Positions 34,491-42,829 of a stretch of 62,839 nucleotides of DNA are shown here, one piece after another (the first letter of the stretch is position 1; each line of letters starts with the position of its first letter). Source of the DNA: Thermodesulfobacteriota bacterium (GTDB taxonomy: Bacteria > Desulfobacterota > WTBG01 > CAIYCZ01 > CAIRTM01); the NCBI GenBank assembly GCA_028282925.1, contig JANQGV010000032.1, forward strand, positions 1-62,839, read 5' to 3'. The notes under the pieces were generated by a model. The model had not been told where the DNA came from. It did not search any database and saw only the letters and a list, made by a program, of their open reading frames with translations. A program made the translations under genes and the position numbers.

Positions 34491-35922
34491 GGTTTTTCCT
34501 CAAAAGATCGTTTACCACTTTGGGGTTGGCTTTGCCTTTGGTGGCCTTCATAACCTGCCCCACGAAAAAACCAAGCACCTTTTCTTTGCCGCCCCGAAAA
34601 TCCTCAACCATTTTCGGATTGGCGTCCATGACCTCCAGCACGATCTTTTCAATTTCGCCCTCATCGGACATCTGCACCAGGCCCTGCTCCTCTACGATGA
34701 TGGCCGGTTTTTTACCGCCGGCCCACATCTCCTCAAACACTTTTTTGGCAATTTTACCGCTGATGGTGCCTTTATCTATCAGCGCAATCATTTCGGCCAG
34801 GTGCTCCGGCGTCACGTTGCAGTTGCCTATTTCCCGGGCATCGTCAAGGTGCCTGAGCACCTCGCTCATAATCCAGTTGCTGGCGGCCTTGGCATTGTCG
34901 TGCTGGTTAACGCACGCTTCAAAGTAGTCGGCCAGTTGCCGGGTGCCCGCCAGTATGCCGGCGTCGTATTCGGGCAGGCCGTACTGCGCGGTAAAGCGTT
35001 TCACCTTTTGGCGCGGCAGCTCCGGCAGCGTACTTTGCAAACGGTCGATCCACTCATCGTCTATCACCAGCGGCACCAGGTCCGGGTCGGGGAAATAGCG
35101 ATAGTCGTGGGCCTCTTCCTTGCCGCGCATGGAAAAGGTCTCCTCCGTTGCTTCGCTCCACAGCCGTGTCTCCTGCACGATGGGTTCATCGTATTCCATC
35201 ATCTCCTGCTGGCGCTCTATCTCAAAAGCCAAAGCCCGTTCAACGTGTTTGAACGAGTTCATGTTTTTCAACTCAACTTTGGTGCCCAGTTTGTCTTCGC
35301 CCTGGGGCCGAATGGAGACATTAGCGTCGCAACGGAAGCTGCCCTGCTCCATATTGCCGTCGCACACGCCCAGGTACTGCACAATGGAGCGCAGAGTGCG
35401 CAGGTATGCCCCGGCCTCTTCCGGGCTGCGCATGTCCGGCTCGCTCACGATCTCGATCAGGGGCACGCCGGTGCGGTTGAAATCTACATAGCTGCTGTCG
35501 GATGACACGCCGTCCAGCTCGTGCATCAGCTTGCCCGCGTCTTCCTCCATGTGGATGCGGGTAATACCGATCTTTTTGGTTTCACTGCCCTCTTCCAGCT
35601 CTATATCAAGGTGTCCGTGTTCGGCAATGGGCTGTTCAAACTGCGAAATCTGGTAGCCTTTCGGCAGATCGGGATAAAAATAGTTCTTTCGGGCAAACCG
35701 GTTTTGGGTTCTGATGGTGCAGTTGGTGGCAAGGGCCGTTTTCATGGCAAACTCAACCACGTTGCGGTTCACCACCGGCAAAACCCCGGGCATGCCCAGG
35801 CACACCGGACAGGTCTGGGCATTGGGTTGAGCCCCGAACCGGGTTGAACACCCGCAGAAAATTTTAGATGCCGTCAGGAGCTGGCAATGAACTTCCAGCC
35901 CGATCACTGCTTCGTACTGCAT
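34480..35922 (-). CDS. gatB: Asp-tRNA(Asn)/Glu-tRNA(Gln) amidotransferase subunit B
   Basis: The 480-residue GatB is the tRNA-binding kinase subunit of the GatCAB amidotransferase that converts misacylated Glu-tRNA(Gln) or Asp-tRNA(Asn). Motifs are [15 protein letters not shown] at the start, the zinc-site pattern CGCSTRFG...[13 protein letters not shown], and [20 protein letters not shown]. The C-terminal YqeY-like tail ends [13 protein letters not shown]. Length is normal. gatA and gatC are not adjacent. The site AGGAAAAC precedes the ATG. It is the first gene of an operon with mtnA and ilvE. Confidence 0.96.
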   Translation of the reverse strand: MQYEAVIGLEVHCQLLTASKIFCGCSTRFGAQPNAQTCPVCLGMPGVLPVVNRNVVEFAMKTALATNCTIRTQNRFARKNYFYPDLPKGYQISQFEQPIAEHGHLDIELEEGSETKKIGITRIHMEEDAGKLMHELDGVSSDSSYVDFNRTGVPLIEIVSEPDMRSPEEAGAYLRTLRSIVQYLGVCDGNMEQGSFRCDANVSIRPQGEDKLGTKVELKNMNSFKHVERALAFEIERQQEMMEYDEPIVQETRLWSEATEETFSMRGKEEAHDYRYFPDPDLVPLVIDDEWIDRLQSTLPELPRQKVKRFTAQYGLPEYDAGILAGTRQLADYFEACVNQHDNAKAASNWIMSEVLRHLDDAREIGNCNVTPEHLAEMIALIDKGTISGKIAKKVFEEMWAGGKKPAIIVEEQGLVQMSDEGEIEKIVLEVMDANPKMVEDFRGGKEKVLGFFVGQVMKATKGKANPKVVNDLLRKNLAR

Positions 35923-36099
35923 GCCTGTTTTCCTGTTGTTTTTTACCCCGTAAGCGTTTCGAACGTATTATGAAAATATCCTGAATTATCTGAACGCAAG
36001 TTTTTATGTATATCATACAACAGGATAAAATACATTAGGAAAATTGAGCAATTTTTGATACATGATAAAGAAACACTACTCAAGGAAACAGCTTCCGAC

Positions 36100-37074
36100 A
36101 TGACGGACAAAACCGACAACCGCACCAGACAGCGCCTTTTTTTACTGGGTAAAATCGCGTTCAGCATAGCCCTGTTGGCCTATATTCTCAGCAGCATCGA
36201 TCTACCGGCCCTGGGACAATCCTTAAAAAACATTAAATTACAATATTTTAGCCTGGCGCTGTTGTTTTTCTGCCTTGGCCTGCCGCTTCGCACGCTCAGG
36301 TGGAGCATTTTCCTCAGGCAAAAAAAGGTGCATATTTCGCAGGGGAGGCTTCTACAACTGTACTTCATCGGCATGTTTTTCAACCAGTTCCTGCCCACCT
36401 CCTTCGGCGGCGACGCTGTGCGCACCTGGTTTATCCATCGCGAACACCGCTCCGCCCACATACCGGCAACTTCGGTTGTTGCCGAACGCCTGTGCGGTGT
36501 TTTTGCCCTGTTTTGTATCGGGCTCGTCTCGAGCCTGTACTGGCTCATGTCCGGCACGCAGTCACCGGTGGCTGTAAGCGCCTTTACGCTGTGCCTGAGC
36601 GGTGTTGCGGGTATCTTGTTCCTGACGGCTGCGCCGCTGCACAGCCTGCTGACAAGGCTCTTTCATTTCTTTAAAATGCGCTGGGGCTGGGAACCGGTCG
36701 ACAACATCTACCACTCCTGCCGCGAGTATACCGAAAACAAACCGGATATCCTGCGGGCCGTGCTTTTGTCGCTGTGCACCTCAGCCTCTTCTATCCTGAT
36801 CGGATACTACCTGTCGCTGGCCCTTTCCTGGGGGCTGCCGCTCTCGGTGTTCCTGTTCACCATTCCCATTATCACGGTCATCATCATGGTGCCGGTAACC
36901 CTGGGCGGCGTGGGCCTGCGCGAAACCGCCTTTCTGCTGGTATTTTCCCAGTTCGGCGTTCCGGGTCAAAAGGCCGTGGCCCTGGCTTTGCTGTGGTTTG
37001 CCGTCAACATCCTGTCCGGCCTGGCAGGCGGCATCTGTTTCGCTCTGTACCGGGCCGGAAAAGATGATGCATGA
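36100..37074 (+). CDS. Lysylphosphatidylglycerol synthase-type flippase-like membrane protein
   Basis: The 324-residue integral membrane protein has about eight helices and matches the UPF0104/LPG_synthase_TM family: LPLRTLRWSIFLR near residue 75, FFNQFLPTSFGGDAVRTWFI near 105, and VPVTLGGVGLRETAFLLVF near 285. Members without the synthase domain act as lipid or glycolipid flippases or uncharacterised envelope proteins. I chose the ATG at 36100 (AAGGAA about 12 bases upstream); an in-frame TTG at 36055 would add 15 residues. It is divergent from gatB and overlaps no gene. Confidence 0.88.
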   Translation: MTDKTDNRTRQRLFLLGKIAFSIALLAYILSSIDLPALGQSLKNIKLQYFSLALLFFCLGLPLRTLRWSIFLRQKKVHISQGRLLQLYFIGMFFNQFLPTSFGGDAVRTWFIHREHRSAHIPATSVVAERLCGVFALFCIGLVSSLYWLMSGTQSPVAVSAFTLCLSGVAGILFLTAAPLHSLLTRLFHFFKMRWGWEPVDNIYHSCREYTENKPDILRAVLLSLCTSASSILIGYYLSLALSWGLPLSVFLFTIPIITVIIMVPVTLGGVGLRETAFLLVFSQFGVPGQKAVALALLWFAVNILSGLAGGICFALYRAGKDDA

Positions 37075-37270
37075 TTCACCACCCGCCCCTGACTGCTTCC
37101 GTTATGTAATGCATTTTAGGCGCAGGGTGCATCAGTTTTACGAAAACAAAGTTCACGTTAACGGTTCTTTGTGCTATACAGGTTTATATAAAGCCCCGGC
37201 CTTCGATGTGCATTCGCAACCCGTTTACAGGCCGTTTCAATATATCTGCAGCAAAGACACCTGTTGTAAA

Positions 37271-37471
37271 ATGGAAACATTCATTGAAAACTATATTGTG
37301 GAACTGATTTTATGCGGGGGAATCCTATGCACTGCGCCCCTGGCAAGGTACATCATGGGGTTCACGTCCAAGGCTTCAATACCTCAAACAACCCGGGACT
37401 ACCACTTCATCCGCTGGTGCTTCGCCATGATGTTCGGCGGACTGCTGATATTTTCACTGCTGTTGTTTTAA
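37271..37471 (+). CDS. Possible small membrane protein
   Basis: A 66-residue product has two hydrophobic segments (ELILCGGILCTAPLARYIMGF and CFAMMFGGLLIFSLLLF) separated by a short polar loop. The pattern looks like a genuine two-helix membrane protein, but no ribosome site precedes the ATG and the open frame extends further upstream. No family is recognised. It lies 196 bp after the flippase-like gene on the same strand. Confidence 0.4.
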   Translation: METFIENYIVELILCGGILCTAPLARYIMGFTSKASIPQTTRDYHFIRWCFAMMFGGLLIFSLLLF

Positions 37472-37550
37472 TCCCCCTCGTTAAATTCACCTATACAATT
37501 TACCACCCGCTGCACTCAGGCACAGAGTACACGGAGAAGAAGCCCCTTTT

Positions 37551-37610
37551 GTCCGCTCGGGAGACGGCGAGCGGGTAAAAACACTCCGGGCGGGCACGGA
37601 GACCCGCTAC
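37551..37610. repeat. Short palindrome plus GGGCGGGCACRGAGACCCGC repeat
   Basis: CCGCTCG/CGAGCGG forms a small hairpin at 37553-37574. It is followed by CGGGCGGGCACGGAGACCC with GCTAC at 37587-37610, a motif found again at 41313, 48505 (degenerate) and 61334. In those three places it lies just left of a PAL1 element; here no PAL1 follows. Confidence 0.65.
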
Positions 37611-37672
37611 GTTGCATTCGGTTTACGCACATTTATTCGAACGACACATAAATAAGTTTTTTCACAGGATCC

Positions 37673-37708
37673 TTTTACATCGGGCGGCATCTCCCGCCCG
37701 ATGTAAAA
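37673..37708. terminator. Strong hairpin, possible bidirectional terminator
   Basis: TTTTACATCGGGCGG pairs without mismatch with CCGCCCGATGTAAAA around a loop of about 6 bases. It lies between the small plus-strand gene and the 3' end of the minus-strand HD-GYP gene, 60 bases past the latter. It could be a terminator or another palindromic repeat. Confidence 0.6.
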
Positions 37709-37767
37709 TTCTTTTCTTTCCGTGACCTGTGTGTCTGTGGTTATGTATGGAGTACGCATGCACACAA

Positions 37768-38766
37768 TCAGGAAATGGTCGTATGATCAGCCCCCAGTTC
37801 AAGGGGACCCGGGGCAAACAACATCACGAACTTTTTAAAGAAATCGCGGTCGAACTCTTTTTGCAATACGTCTTCCTTGATGGTGGTCAGGGCGTCGAAT
37901 GCGCTGCATTCGAGTTTATAGCTGCGCCGGGTGGTCATGGCGTCAAAAATATCGGCCACCGAGCATATCTTGCTGAAGACATTGATGCGGTCGCCCCGCA
38001 GCCGGTGGGGGTAGCCCGAGCCGTCGATCCGCTCGTGATGCTGCAACACGATCTGGGCGGTATCGCGGCTGAACAGGCCGGCCTGCTCAAGCATTTTACA
38101 CCCTGCCTCGGGGTGCTGCTTCATCAGCTGCCATTCGTCTTCGGACAGAGGGCCTTTCTTGTTCAGGACCTCGATGGGAACAGTGGATTTGCCGATGTCG
38201 TGCAGGAAAAACCCCAGGCCCAGGTCGTGGAACTGCTTCTCAGTCAACCCCTTCACAAGGTCCCTTGCAAAGGCCACGCTGAACACACCCACATTGACCG
38301 AGTGGGTATAGGTATAATAGTCGTGCTCGGTGATGCGGATGAGCTGGTTTGTGGCCAAGGAGTCCGACAAAATCAGGTCCACAATATTGTCCACGGTTTT
38401 GCGGGTGCGGTGGATGATATCGGCCCGTGGGGTCTGGAACAGCTTTGCCATCAGGTACTTGCTGGAGTCGTAGACAATGCGCGATTTCTTTTCGGGGGCG
38501 ACTTTCTCATCGCGGATGATGTAGCAGAGGTTGTCCTCGACATACTCCTGGTACAGGTCGCGCTCTTCTTCAGTAACGTAAATGGTGGTAACGTTATTGC
38601 TTAAAAGGGAGTCGCGCACTTTGGCGGTAAACAGGGTGCCCCGGCGGGAGTACAGCACATATTGGTTCGGTCCCGGGTTCAGCCTCAGGTAAATATCAAA
38701 CGGCTTCAGCGTATCCAGCCGCAGCACGGCCAGGTCTATGGGTATGTGTTTGCGTTCCTTATCCAT
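37768..38766 (-). CDS. HD-GYP domain phosphodiesterase
   Basis: The 332-residue protein has an N-terminal regulatory domain of about 120 residues and a C-terminal HD-GYP domain with HSVNVG near residue 158, the HD motif LHDIGK near 192, HPEAG near 220 and HHERIDGSGYP near 245, which retains the GYP residues. Such enzymes hydrolyse cyclic di-GMP to GMP. I chose the ATG at 38766; a TTG four codons upstream is in frame but neither has a strong ribosome site. Two PilZ proteins within 8 kb are possible effectors of the same second messenger. Length and motifs indicate an active enzyme. Confidence 0.88.
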   Translation of the reverse strand: MDKERKHIPIDLAVLRLDTLKPFDIYLRLNPGPNQYVLYSRRGTLFTAKVRDSLLSNNVTTIYVTEEERDLYQEYVEDNLCYIIRDEKVAPEKKSRIVYDSSKYLMAKLFQTPRADIIHRTRKTVDNIVDLILSDSLATNQLIRITEHDYYTYTHSVNVGVFSVAFARDLVKGLTEKQFHDLGLGFFLHDIGKSTVPIEVLNKKGPLSEDEWQLMKQHPEAGCKMLEQAGLFSRDTAQIVLQHHERIDGSGYPHRLRGDRINVFSKICSVADIFDAMTTRRSYKLECSAFDALTTIKEDVLQKEFDRDFFKKFVMLFAPGPLELGADHTTIS

Positions 38767-38866
38767 GAAAGAGGGCAAAAGGTTACGGTATCAAGCTGTA
38801 TCCTTTTTAAGTATAGTGTATTACCGGCCGGGCGGCCAGAAAGATTTGTAACATGTTGGTATAGCA

Positions 38867-39562
38867 TCATTTTTTCACATTGCGGGAGTTCCTGAAAAGC
38901 AGCACCGCCTCTTCACCCACGATGGTGACCACCAGGGTCAGGAAATACCGTATACCGGCCTCCTTGCCCACCGCCCACACGAACTGTCTGCCGTAATACC
39001 ACGGATTGGTGACGTTATAGGCGCTCCACAGCAGTTTGCGGCCCATGGACATATACTTATTGCCGATAACTTTGGCAATGGGGTTGTCCACAACCTTTTT
39101 ATACCCGCTGTGCAGACGCATAAGATCCCGCACGGTGCGGTCGCGCAGGATTTTGAGCGGAAAACGGTTCAGGTAGCCCTCAAGGCGCTCGGTGGTGCGT
39201 TTCAGCAGATGCACCAGGCCCTCAACCGTGGCCTGGTATACCGGCTCCTCGGTATCGGGGAAATAAACTTCGGCAATTTTAGCAGTCATGTCCTTTGAGA
39301 GGACCAGGATGGTCTCGATGCTGATATCGGCATCGGAGGAAAACTGCTTCCAGATACGTTTGCGCTCCTGCTCGATGATGCGGTAGGCTTCCTCGTCTTC
39401 CGGGCTTGGCGCGTCCACTTTCTGGAAAGGCACATCCGAGAGCTCGTTTATCTCATGCGTTAATTCTTTTCCTTTTTTCTGCTGCCTGCGCACCAGCGCA
39501 TATAAAACACACAGGAACAGCAGAAAAACAAACAGGGTAATGGTATAGGCATCATAGAACAT
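38867..39562 (-). CDS. Conserved-looking membrane-anchored protein, unknown
   Basis: The 231-residue protein has an N-terminal membrane helix (ITLFVFLLFLCVLYAL, residues 8-23), a cytoplasmic or periplasmic helical region (IIEQERKRIWKQFSSDADI onwards), and a C-terminal hydrophobic stretch (YFLTLVVTIVGEEAVLLF). I do not recognise the family. It is 54 bp from the upstream cyclic-nucleotide-binding gene on the same strand and may be cotranscribed with it. A role in the same signalling unit is possible but only from context. Confidence 0.7.
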   Translation of the reverse strand: MFYDAYTITLFVFLLFLCVLYALVRRQQKKGKELTHEINELSDVPFQKVDAPSPEDEEAYRIIEQERKRIWKQFSSDADISIETILVLSKDMTAKIAEVYFPDTEEPVYQATVEGLVHLLKRTTERLEGYLNRFPLKILRDRTVRDLMRLHSGYKKVVDNPIAKVIGNKYMSMGRKLLWSAYNVTNPWYYGRQFVWAVGKEAGIRYFLTLVVTIVGEEAVLLFRNSRNVKK

Positions 39563-39615
39563 GGTTCGGCTCGTGCTACAGGGTATACGTGTCGACGCGG
39601 TTAACCGGAAACGCC

Positions 39616-40257
39616 TTACGTATCGGAGTTTTCAAGCTTTGCTATGCGGTCTTTCAGCATAGCTATTTCCTTTTCCTTTTCTTCCAGCAGGGTGTCCTTT
39701 TCTTCCAGCAGCCCAAGGGTTTTTTTGAGGATCTGGCGGTTTTCAAGCAGTTTCTGCTCGGACTGGGCCAGCAGTTGCTTTGTGTCTTCAAGACCCTGCT
39801 CCGCCTCGGTCAGGCGGTTGGTTGTGGTGGCAAGGCGACTCTTGGTTACATAGGCCACGTCCTTGCAGAATGCATTGCGGCTGATTTTGCGTTCCAGTTC
39901 GGGGTGGTCCAGTATCGACATGTCGATGGCAAGGCAAATGGAAGATGTTGAGGCATACACCGAGGCCGAACGCGCATCGCCTTCCAGGATGCCCATCTCC
40001 CCGAACATGTCGCCCACCCGCTGAAGCGTTGCCACGTGGCAATTGTTTTTAATCACATCCACCTTGCCGCTGATCAGCCAGTACATCCAGTTGTCGTACT
40101 TGCCCTCGGAAATAATGGTCTCGGCCGGTTGATATTCGATGATGCGGGCAAAACCATGCTGGAAAAATTTGGTGCTTATCTCTTTTGCCGAAAACGACTT
40201 GAAAAGCGATATCTGGGTAAACAGCTCTATGACGGTATCCTTCACCTCTTGTTTCAT
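39616..40257 (-). CDS. Cyclic nucleotide-binding domain protein with coiled coil
   Basis: The 213-residue protein has a cyclic nucleotide-binding (cNMP) domain (about residues 15-125; TIISEGKYDNWMYWLISGKV and GDMFGEMGILEGDARSASV, with the phosphate-binding FGEMG-R-SA pattern). It ends in a long coiled coil (about 145-210, LTEAEQGLEDTKQLLAQSEQ onwards). There is no helix-turn-helix, so it is not a CRP-type regulator; it may scaffold or sense cNMP or a related ligand. It probably heads a two-gene unit with the membrane-anchored gene downstream. Ligand identity is unknown. Confidence 0.85.
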   Translation of the reverse strand: MKQEVKDTVIELFTQISLFKSFSAKEISTKFFQHGFARIIEYQPAETIISEGKYDNWMYWLISGKVDVIKNNCHVATLQRVGDMFGEMGILEGDARSASVYASTSSICLAIDMSILDHPELERKISRNAFCKDVAYVTKSRLATTTNRLTEAEQGLEDTKQLLAQSEQKLLENRQILKKTLGLLEEKDTLLEEKEKEIAMLKDRIAKLENSDT

Positions 40258-40381
40258 GGCAGCCTCATTACGGGCAACTTTGTTGTTTGCTCCGCAGTAT
40301 AAAATATTGTATGGTGTGTTTCAACAGAAAAGCAAATGTGCCCCACCCGGCACGCACTTACTCTATCGGACAGTTACTCCT

Positions 40382-41254
40382 ATGAATAAACATATTTATG
40401 GCGGTTTGCTGATAACCGGTGCAATGTTTCTGTTCTCCCTGGCCGGCCCATTTGTGAGGTTTATGGACCCTGAGCCCATAGCCATTCTTTTTTACACCAA
40501 TTTTTTCGCCGCCCTTGTGCTTCTGGGGTACTTTCTATACACAAAGCAATACCGGGAACTTCTTTTTCGTAAGTTCCTGGGCCTTATGCTGCTCTCGGGC
40601 GGGCTTGTCACCGGCAACACCCTTACGTTTTACCTGGCCTACGACAACACAACCCTATCAAACGCCGTGCTCACTCACTATACCGCACCTATTTTCGCCG
40701 CCCTTCTGGCGCCTGCCGTATTGGGCGAAAAACTTGAAAAAACAACCCTGGTGTCACTGGCGCTGTCTATGACCGGCCTTGTCTGTATCGCCATGGAGGG
40801 CATTGCGATCAGCAGCGCCCACCTTGCGGGCATACTGTACGGAACCCTGTCCGGTGTTTTCTACGGTCTTCTTATCCTGGTCAGTAAAAAGCTGACCCAC
40901 CATTTCAACACACCGGTCATTCTCCTGTACCAGTGCACCGTCATAAGCGTGCTGCTGGCACCGTTTGTGGCAACACATCCGGTTCCGACCTCACTGAATA
41001 CGTACCTGCTGCTGTTTACTTTCGGTGTTATGGTGAGCATATATGCGGTGCTTCTGTACCTGAAAGGATTGCGGCTCATCAAGGGTCAGCATGCGGGAAT
41101 ACTGGCCTATTCCGAGCCGTTTATCGTGGTGTTGCTGGGCGTGGTTCTCTACCGGGAGATACCTTCCCTGTTCTCGCTTTTCGGCGGCGCCCTGATCATC
41201 TACAGCGGCGTCCTGGTGGTCCGCTCCGAAATCCGCACCAACGGACAGGGGTAA
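40382..41254 (+). CDS. EamA/DMT family transporter
   Basis: The 290-residue protein has ten hydrophobic helices in two EamA repeats (first ending AVLGEKLEKTTLVSLALSMTG, second with YSEPFIVVLLGVVLYREIP). This is the drug/metabolite transporter superfamily, typically amino acid or metabolite exporters in the cytoplasmic membrane. I chose the ATG at 40382, which gives the usual short N-terminus (MNKHIYGGLLITGAMF); the open frame extends upstream but overlaps the divergent gene. Substrate is unknown. It is followed by a 600-bp cluster of degenerate repeats. Confidence 0.9.
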   Translation: MNKHIYGGLLITGAMFLFSLAGPFVRFMDPEPIAILFYTNFFAALVLLGYFLYTKQYRELLFRKFLGLMLLSGGLVTGNTLTFYLAYDNTTLSNAVLTHYTAPIFAALLAPAVLGEKLEKTTLVSLALSMTGLVCIAMEGIAISSAHLAGILYGTLSGVFYGLLILVSKKLTHHFNTPVILLYQCTVISVLLAPFVATHPVPTSLNTYLLLFTFGVMVSIYAVLLYLKGLRLIKGQHAGILAYSEPFIVVLLGVVLYREIPSLFSLFGGALIIYSGVLVVRSEIRTNGQG

Positions 41255-41349
41255 GGCAACCGGCCTGCTGTGCGCACCCTGCATCTCAGCATCCCTTTTT
41301 AAGGCATACAAACGGGCGGGCACAGAGACCCGCTACAAACCATTATTGA

Positions 41350-41437
41350 GGCTGAAGGAAAATATCCGAATACAAGGCGCACGGGGCGTGAGGAGTGCTG
41401 AAAGCAACGCAGTTTTGACCCTGCCGGTCTAAAACCT
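41350..41437 (+). repeat. PAL1 degenerate copy with GC-rich leader motif
   Basis: GGCTGAAGGAAAATATCCGA and ATACAAGGCGCACGG match the left arm; the right arm is decayed (AAAGCAACGCAG). The CTACAAACCATTA stretch directly before it is shared with the 48543 copy. It is one of several stacked decayed copies between the EamA and PilZ genes. Confidence 0.6.
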
Positions 41438-41438
41438 T

Positions 41439-41535
41439 GGAGGGTGGCGGAAAATGTCCAGATGGTAGGCGCGCTTAGTTCTGTGGAGTGAGGCGTATTT
41501 TGTTGTACTTTTAAGAAAAGCTTTTCCAGCGGCCC
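41439..41535 (+). repeat. PAL1 degenerate copy
   Basis: GGAGGGTGGCGGAAAATGTC and GGAGTGAGGCGTATTTTGTT match the left arm and loop; the right arm is shortened to CTTTTCCAGCGGCCC. A PAL2 end fragment follows immediately. Confidence 0.6.
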
Positions 41536-41583
41536 AATGGCCTCAAATCAAACGATCATCCTTTACTGCTGACAGCCTAAGAT

Positions 41584-41675
41584 ACTGTCGGAGGATGTTC
41601 AGATACAAGGCGCACGAGGAGCGATGAGTAAGGCATACATGGTTGTAAGCCTCAGAAAATTTTTGACAGTAGCCC
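41584..41675 (+). repeat. PAL1 degenerate copy with matching arm tips
   Basis: The left tip ACTGTCGGAGGATGTTCAGA and right tip TTTTTGACAGTAGCCC still pair (ACTGTC with GACAGT), while most of the right arm between them is lost. This shows shortening with the end pairing kept. Confidence 0.6.
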
Positions 41676-41679
41676 AATA

Positions 41680-41855
41680 GCCTCAAATCAAACGATCATT
41701 CGTAGCGAGGATGCTGCAATGTCTGGAGATGAGGATTGCACGGACTGGAAGCCGAAGAATCGTACTTGACAGTACGCTGATGAGGCTGCAGGGAGTACAA
41801 TCCGCAGATTCGGGCATTGCGGCAGCCGCAGTAGAATGTTTCGTTTGTTTTGAGG
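41680..41855. repeat. PAL2 element, complete copy abutting PilZ stop codon
   Basis: A 176-bp element with termini GCCTCAAATCAAACGATC and CGTTTGTTTTGAGGC. The interior (GAAGAATCGTAC, GTACGCTGATGAGG, GATTCGGGCATTGCGG) matches 17393-17575. Arm tips read CAAACGA here but CAGGTG in the other copy, and each matches its own partner arm. The right end directly precedes CTA, the TAG stop of the minus-strand PilZ gene. Confidence 0.85.
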
Positions 41856-42215
41856 CTATATGATGGAGCGTTCTTTTATTTCGGCCTTATGCTTATCCAC
41901 AAACGCCTTGATAATATCCTTGTGCTCCTTGCTGAGATCCAGAAACTGGATGCCCATGCCAGGGGGGAAGATATTGTCGCCGGCCTTGGGATTGATCCAT
42001 ACCACACGTCCGATAATGTTCATGGCTTCGGAGGTCTCGGGCAGGGTTACCAGCAGATTCACCTTAGCTTCAAGGGGCAGGGGCTGGGTGGTCTTGATAA
42101 ACAGGCCGCCGTTGCTCACATTCAGCATGTACGACCTGGTGAACGAGCCCTTTTCCTTGAACTGTATTTCTATATTCGTATCGATGCGTTCATCTTCACG
42201 ACGTTCTGAACCCAT
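41856..42215 (-). CDS. PilZ domain protein, TIGR02266-like
   Basis: The 119-residue protein is a stand-alone PilZ-type domain: the arginine-rich start RREDERIDTN, YMLNVSNGGLFIKTTQPLP near residue 30 and a VVWINPKAGDNIFPPGMGIQF segment near 70. This fits the paralogous TIGR02266 group known from myxobacteria and other deltaproteobacteria. PilZ proteins bind cyclic di-GMP, but this variant lacks a perfect RxxxR-(D/N)xSxxG set, so ligand binding is uncertain. GGAAGGAAAGGG precedes the ATG. The TAG stop abuts a PAL2 hairpin. Confidence 0.88.
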   Translation of the reverse strand: MGSERREDERIDTNIEIQFKEKGSFTRSYMLNVSNGGLFIKTTQPLPLEAKVNLLVTLPETSEAMNIIGRVVWINPKAGDNIFPPGMGIQFLDLSKEHKDIIKAFVDKHKAEIKERSII

Positions 42216-42269
42216 AGTAATCCCTTTCCTTCCGGTAGTAGAGCAGATCCGTGTGCGGTCTGCCCGGCA

Positions 42270-42785
42270 CTATTCCTTATACCAGTTTGAATACATCAGG
42301 TAGCTGTTTGCTATGCGCATGATCTGCCCTTCCAGCAGATCTTCGCCCAGTTCTTTCACCTTCTTAGCGGGTGCTCCGGCATACACCGAACCCGATTCGA
42401 TGTGTGCGTTCTGCAGAACAACCGAACCGGCCGCTATAATACAGTTGCTTTCAATAACAGCATGGTCCAGCACGATTGCGCCCATGCCGATGAGAACATT
42501 GTCGTGTATGGTGCAGCCGTGCACCACCGCGTTATGGGCAATGGACACGTTGTTGCCGATGCTGGTGGGCGCCTTCTGGTAGGTGCAGTGTACAACCGCA
42601 TTGTCCTGCACATTGACCTTGTTGCCCAGCCGGATCGAGTGCACATCGCCCCGCAGCACGGCGTTGAACCAGATGGAGCAGTCGTCGCCGGTTATCACGT
42701 CGCCGACGATGGTTGCGTTTTCCGCCAGGAAGCAGTTATCGCCGAATTGGGGGGTCTTGTCGTTAAGTGTTTTAATAAGTGCCAT
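42270..42785 (-). CDS. Gamma-carbonic anhydrase family protein
   Basis: The 171-residue left-handed beta-helix protein has hexapeptide repeats (AENATIVGDVITGDDCSIWF, VLRGDVHSIRLGNKVNVQDN) and the metal-site pattern with histidines in VVHCTYQKAPTSIGNNVSIAHNAVVHGCTI. It resembles YrdA/CaiE/PaaY proteins. Zn or Fe binding carbonic anhydrase or a regulatory acetyltransferase-like role are both seen in the family. The gene is 54 bp from the PilZ gene on the same strand and may be cotranscribed with it. Length is typical. Confidence 0.9.
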   Translation of the reverse strand: MALIKTLNDKTPQFGDNCFLAENATIVGDVITGDDCSIWFNAVLRGDVHSIRLGNKVNVQDNAVVHCTYQKAPTSIGNNVSIAHNAVVHGCTIHDNVLIGMGAIVLDHAVIESNCIIAAGSVVLQNAHIESGSVYAGAPAKKVKELGEDLLEGQIMRIANSYLMYSNWYKE

Positions 42786-42829
42786 AACAGTTCTTCATCT
42801 CCGTTTCAGTGTGCAGCGTTAAGCTTCAG

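Larger units (their letters stand above)
41255..41855. other. Repeat-packed intergenic cluster
   Basis: About 600 bases are almost entirely repeat-derived: one GGGCGGGCACAGAGACCCGC motif (41313-41340), three degenerate PAL1 copies (41350-41437, 41439-41535, 41584-41675), a PAL2 end fragment (41534-41555) and a complete PAL2 (41680-41855). No gene is present. It appears to have grown by successive insertions behind the minus-strand PilZ gene. Confidence 0.75.
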
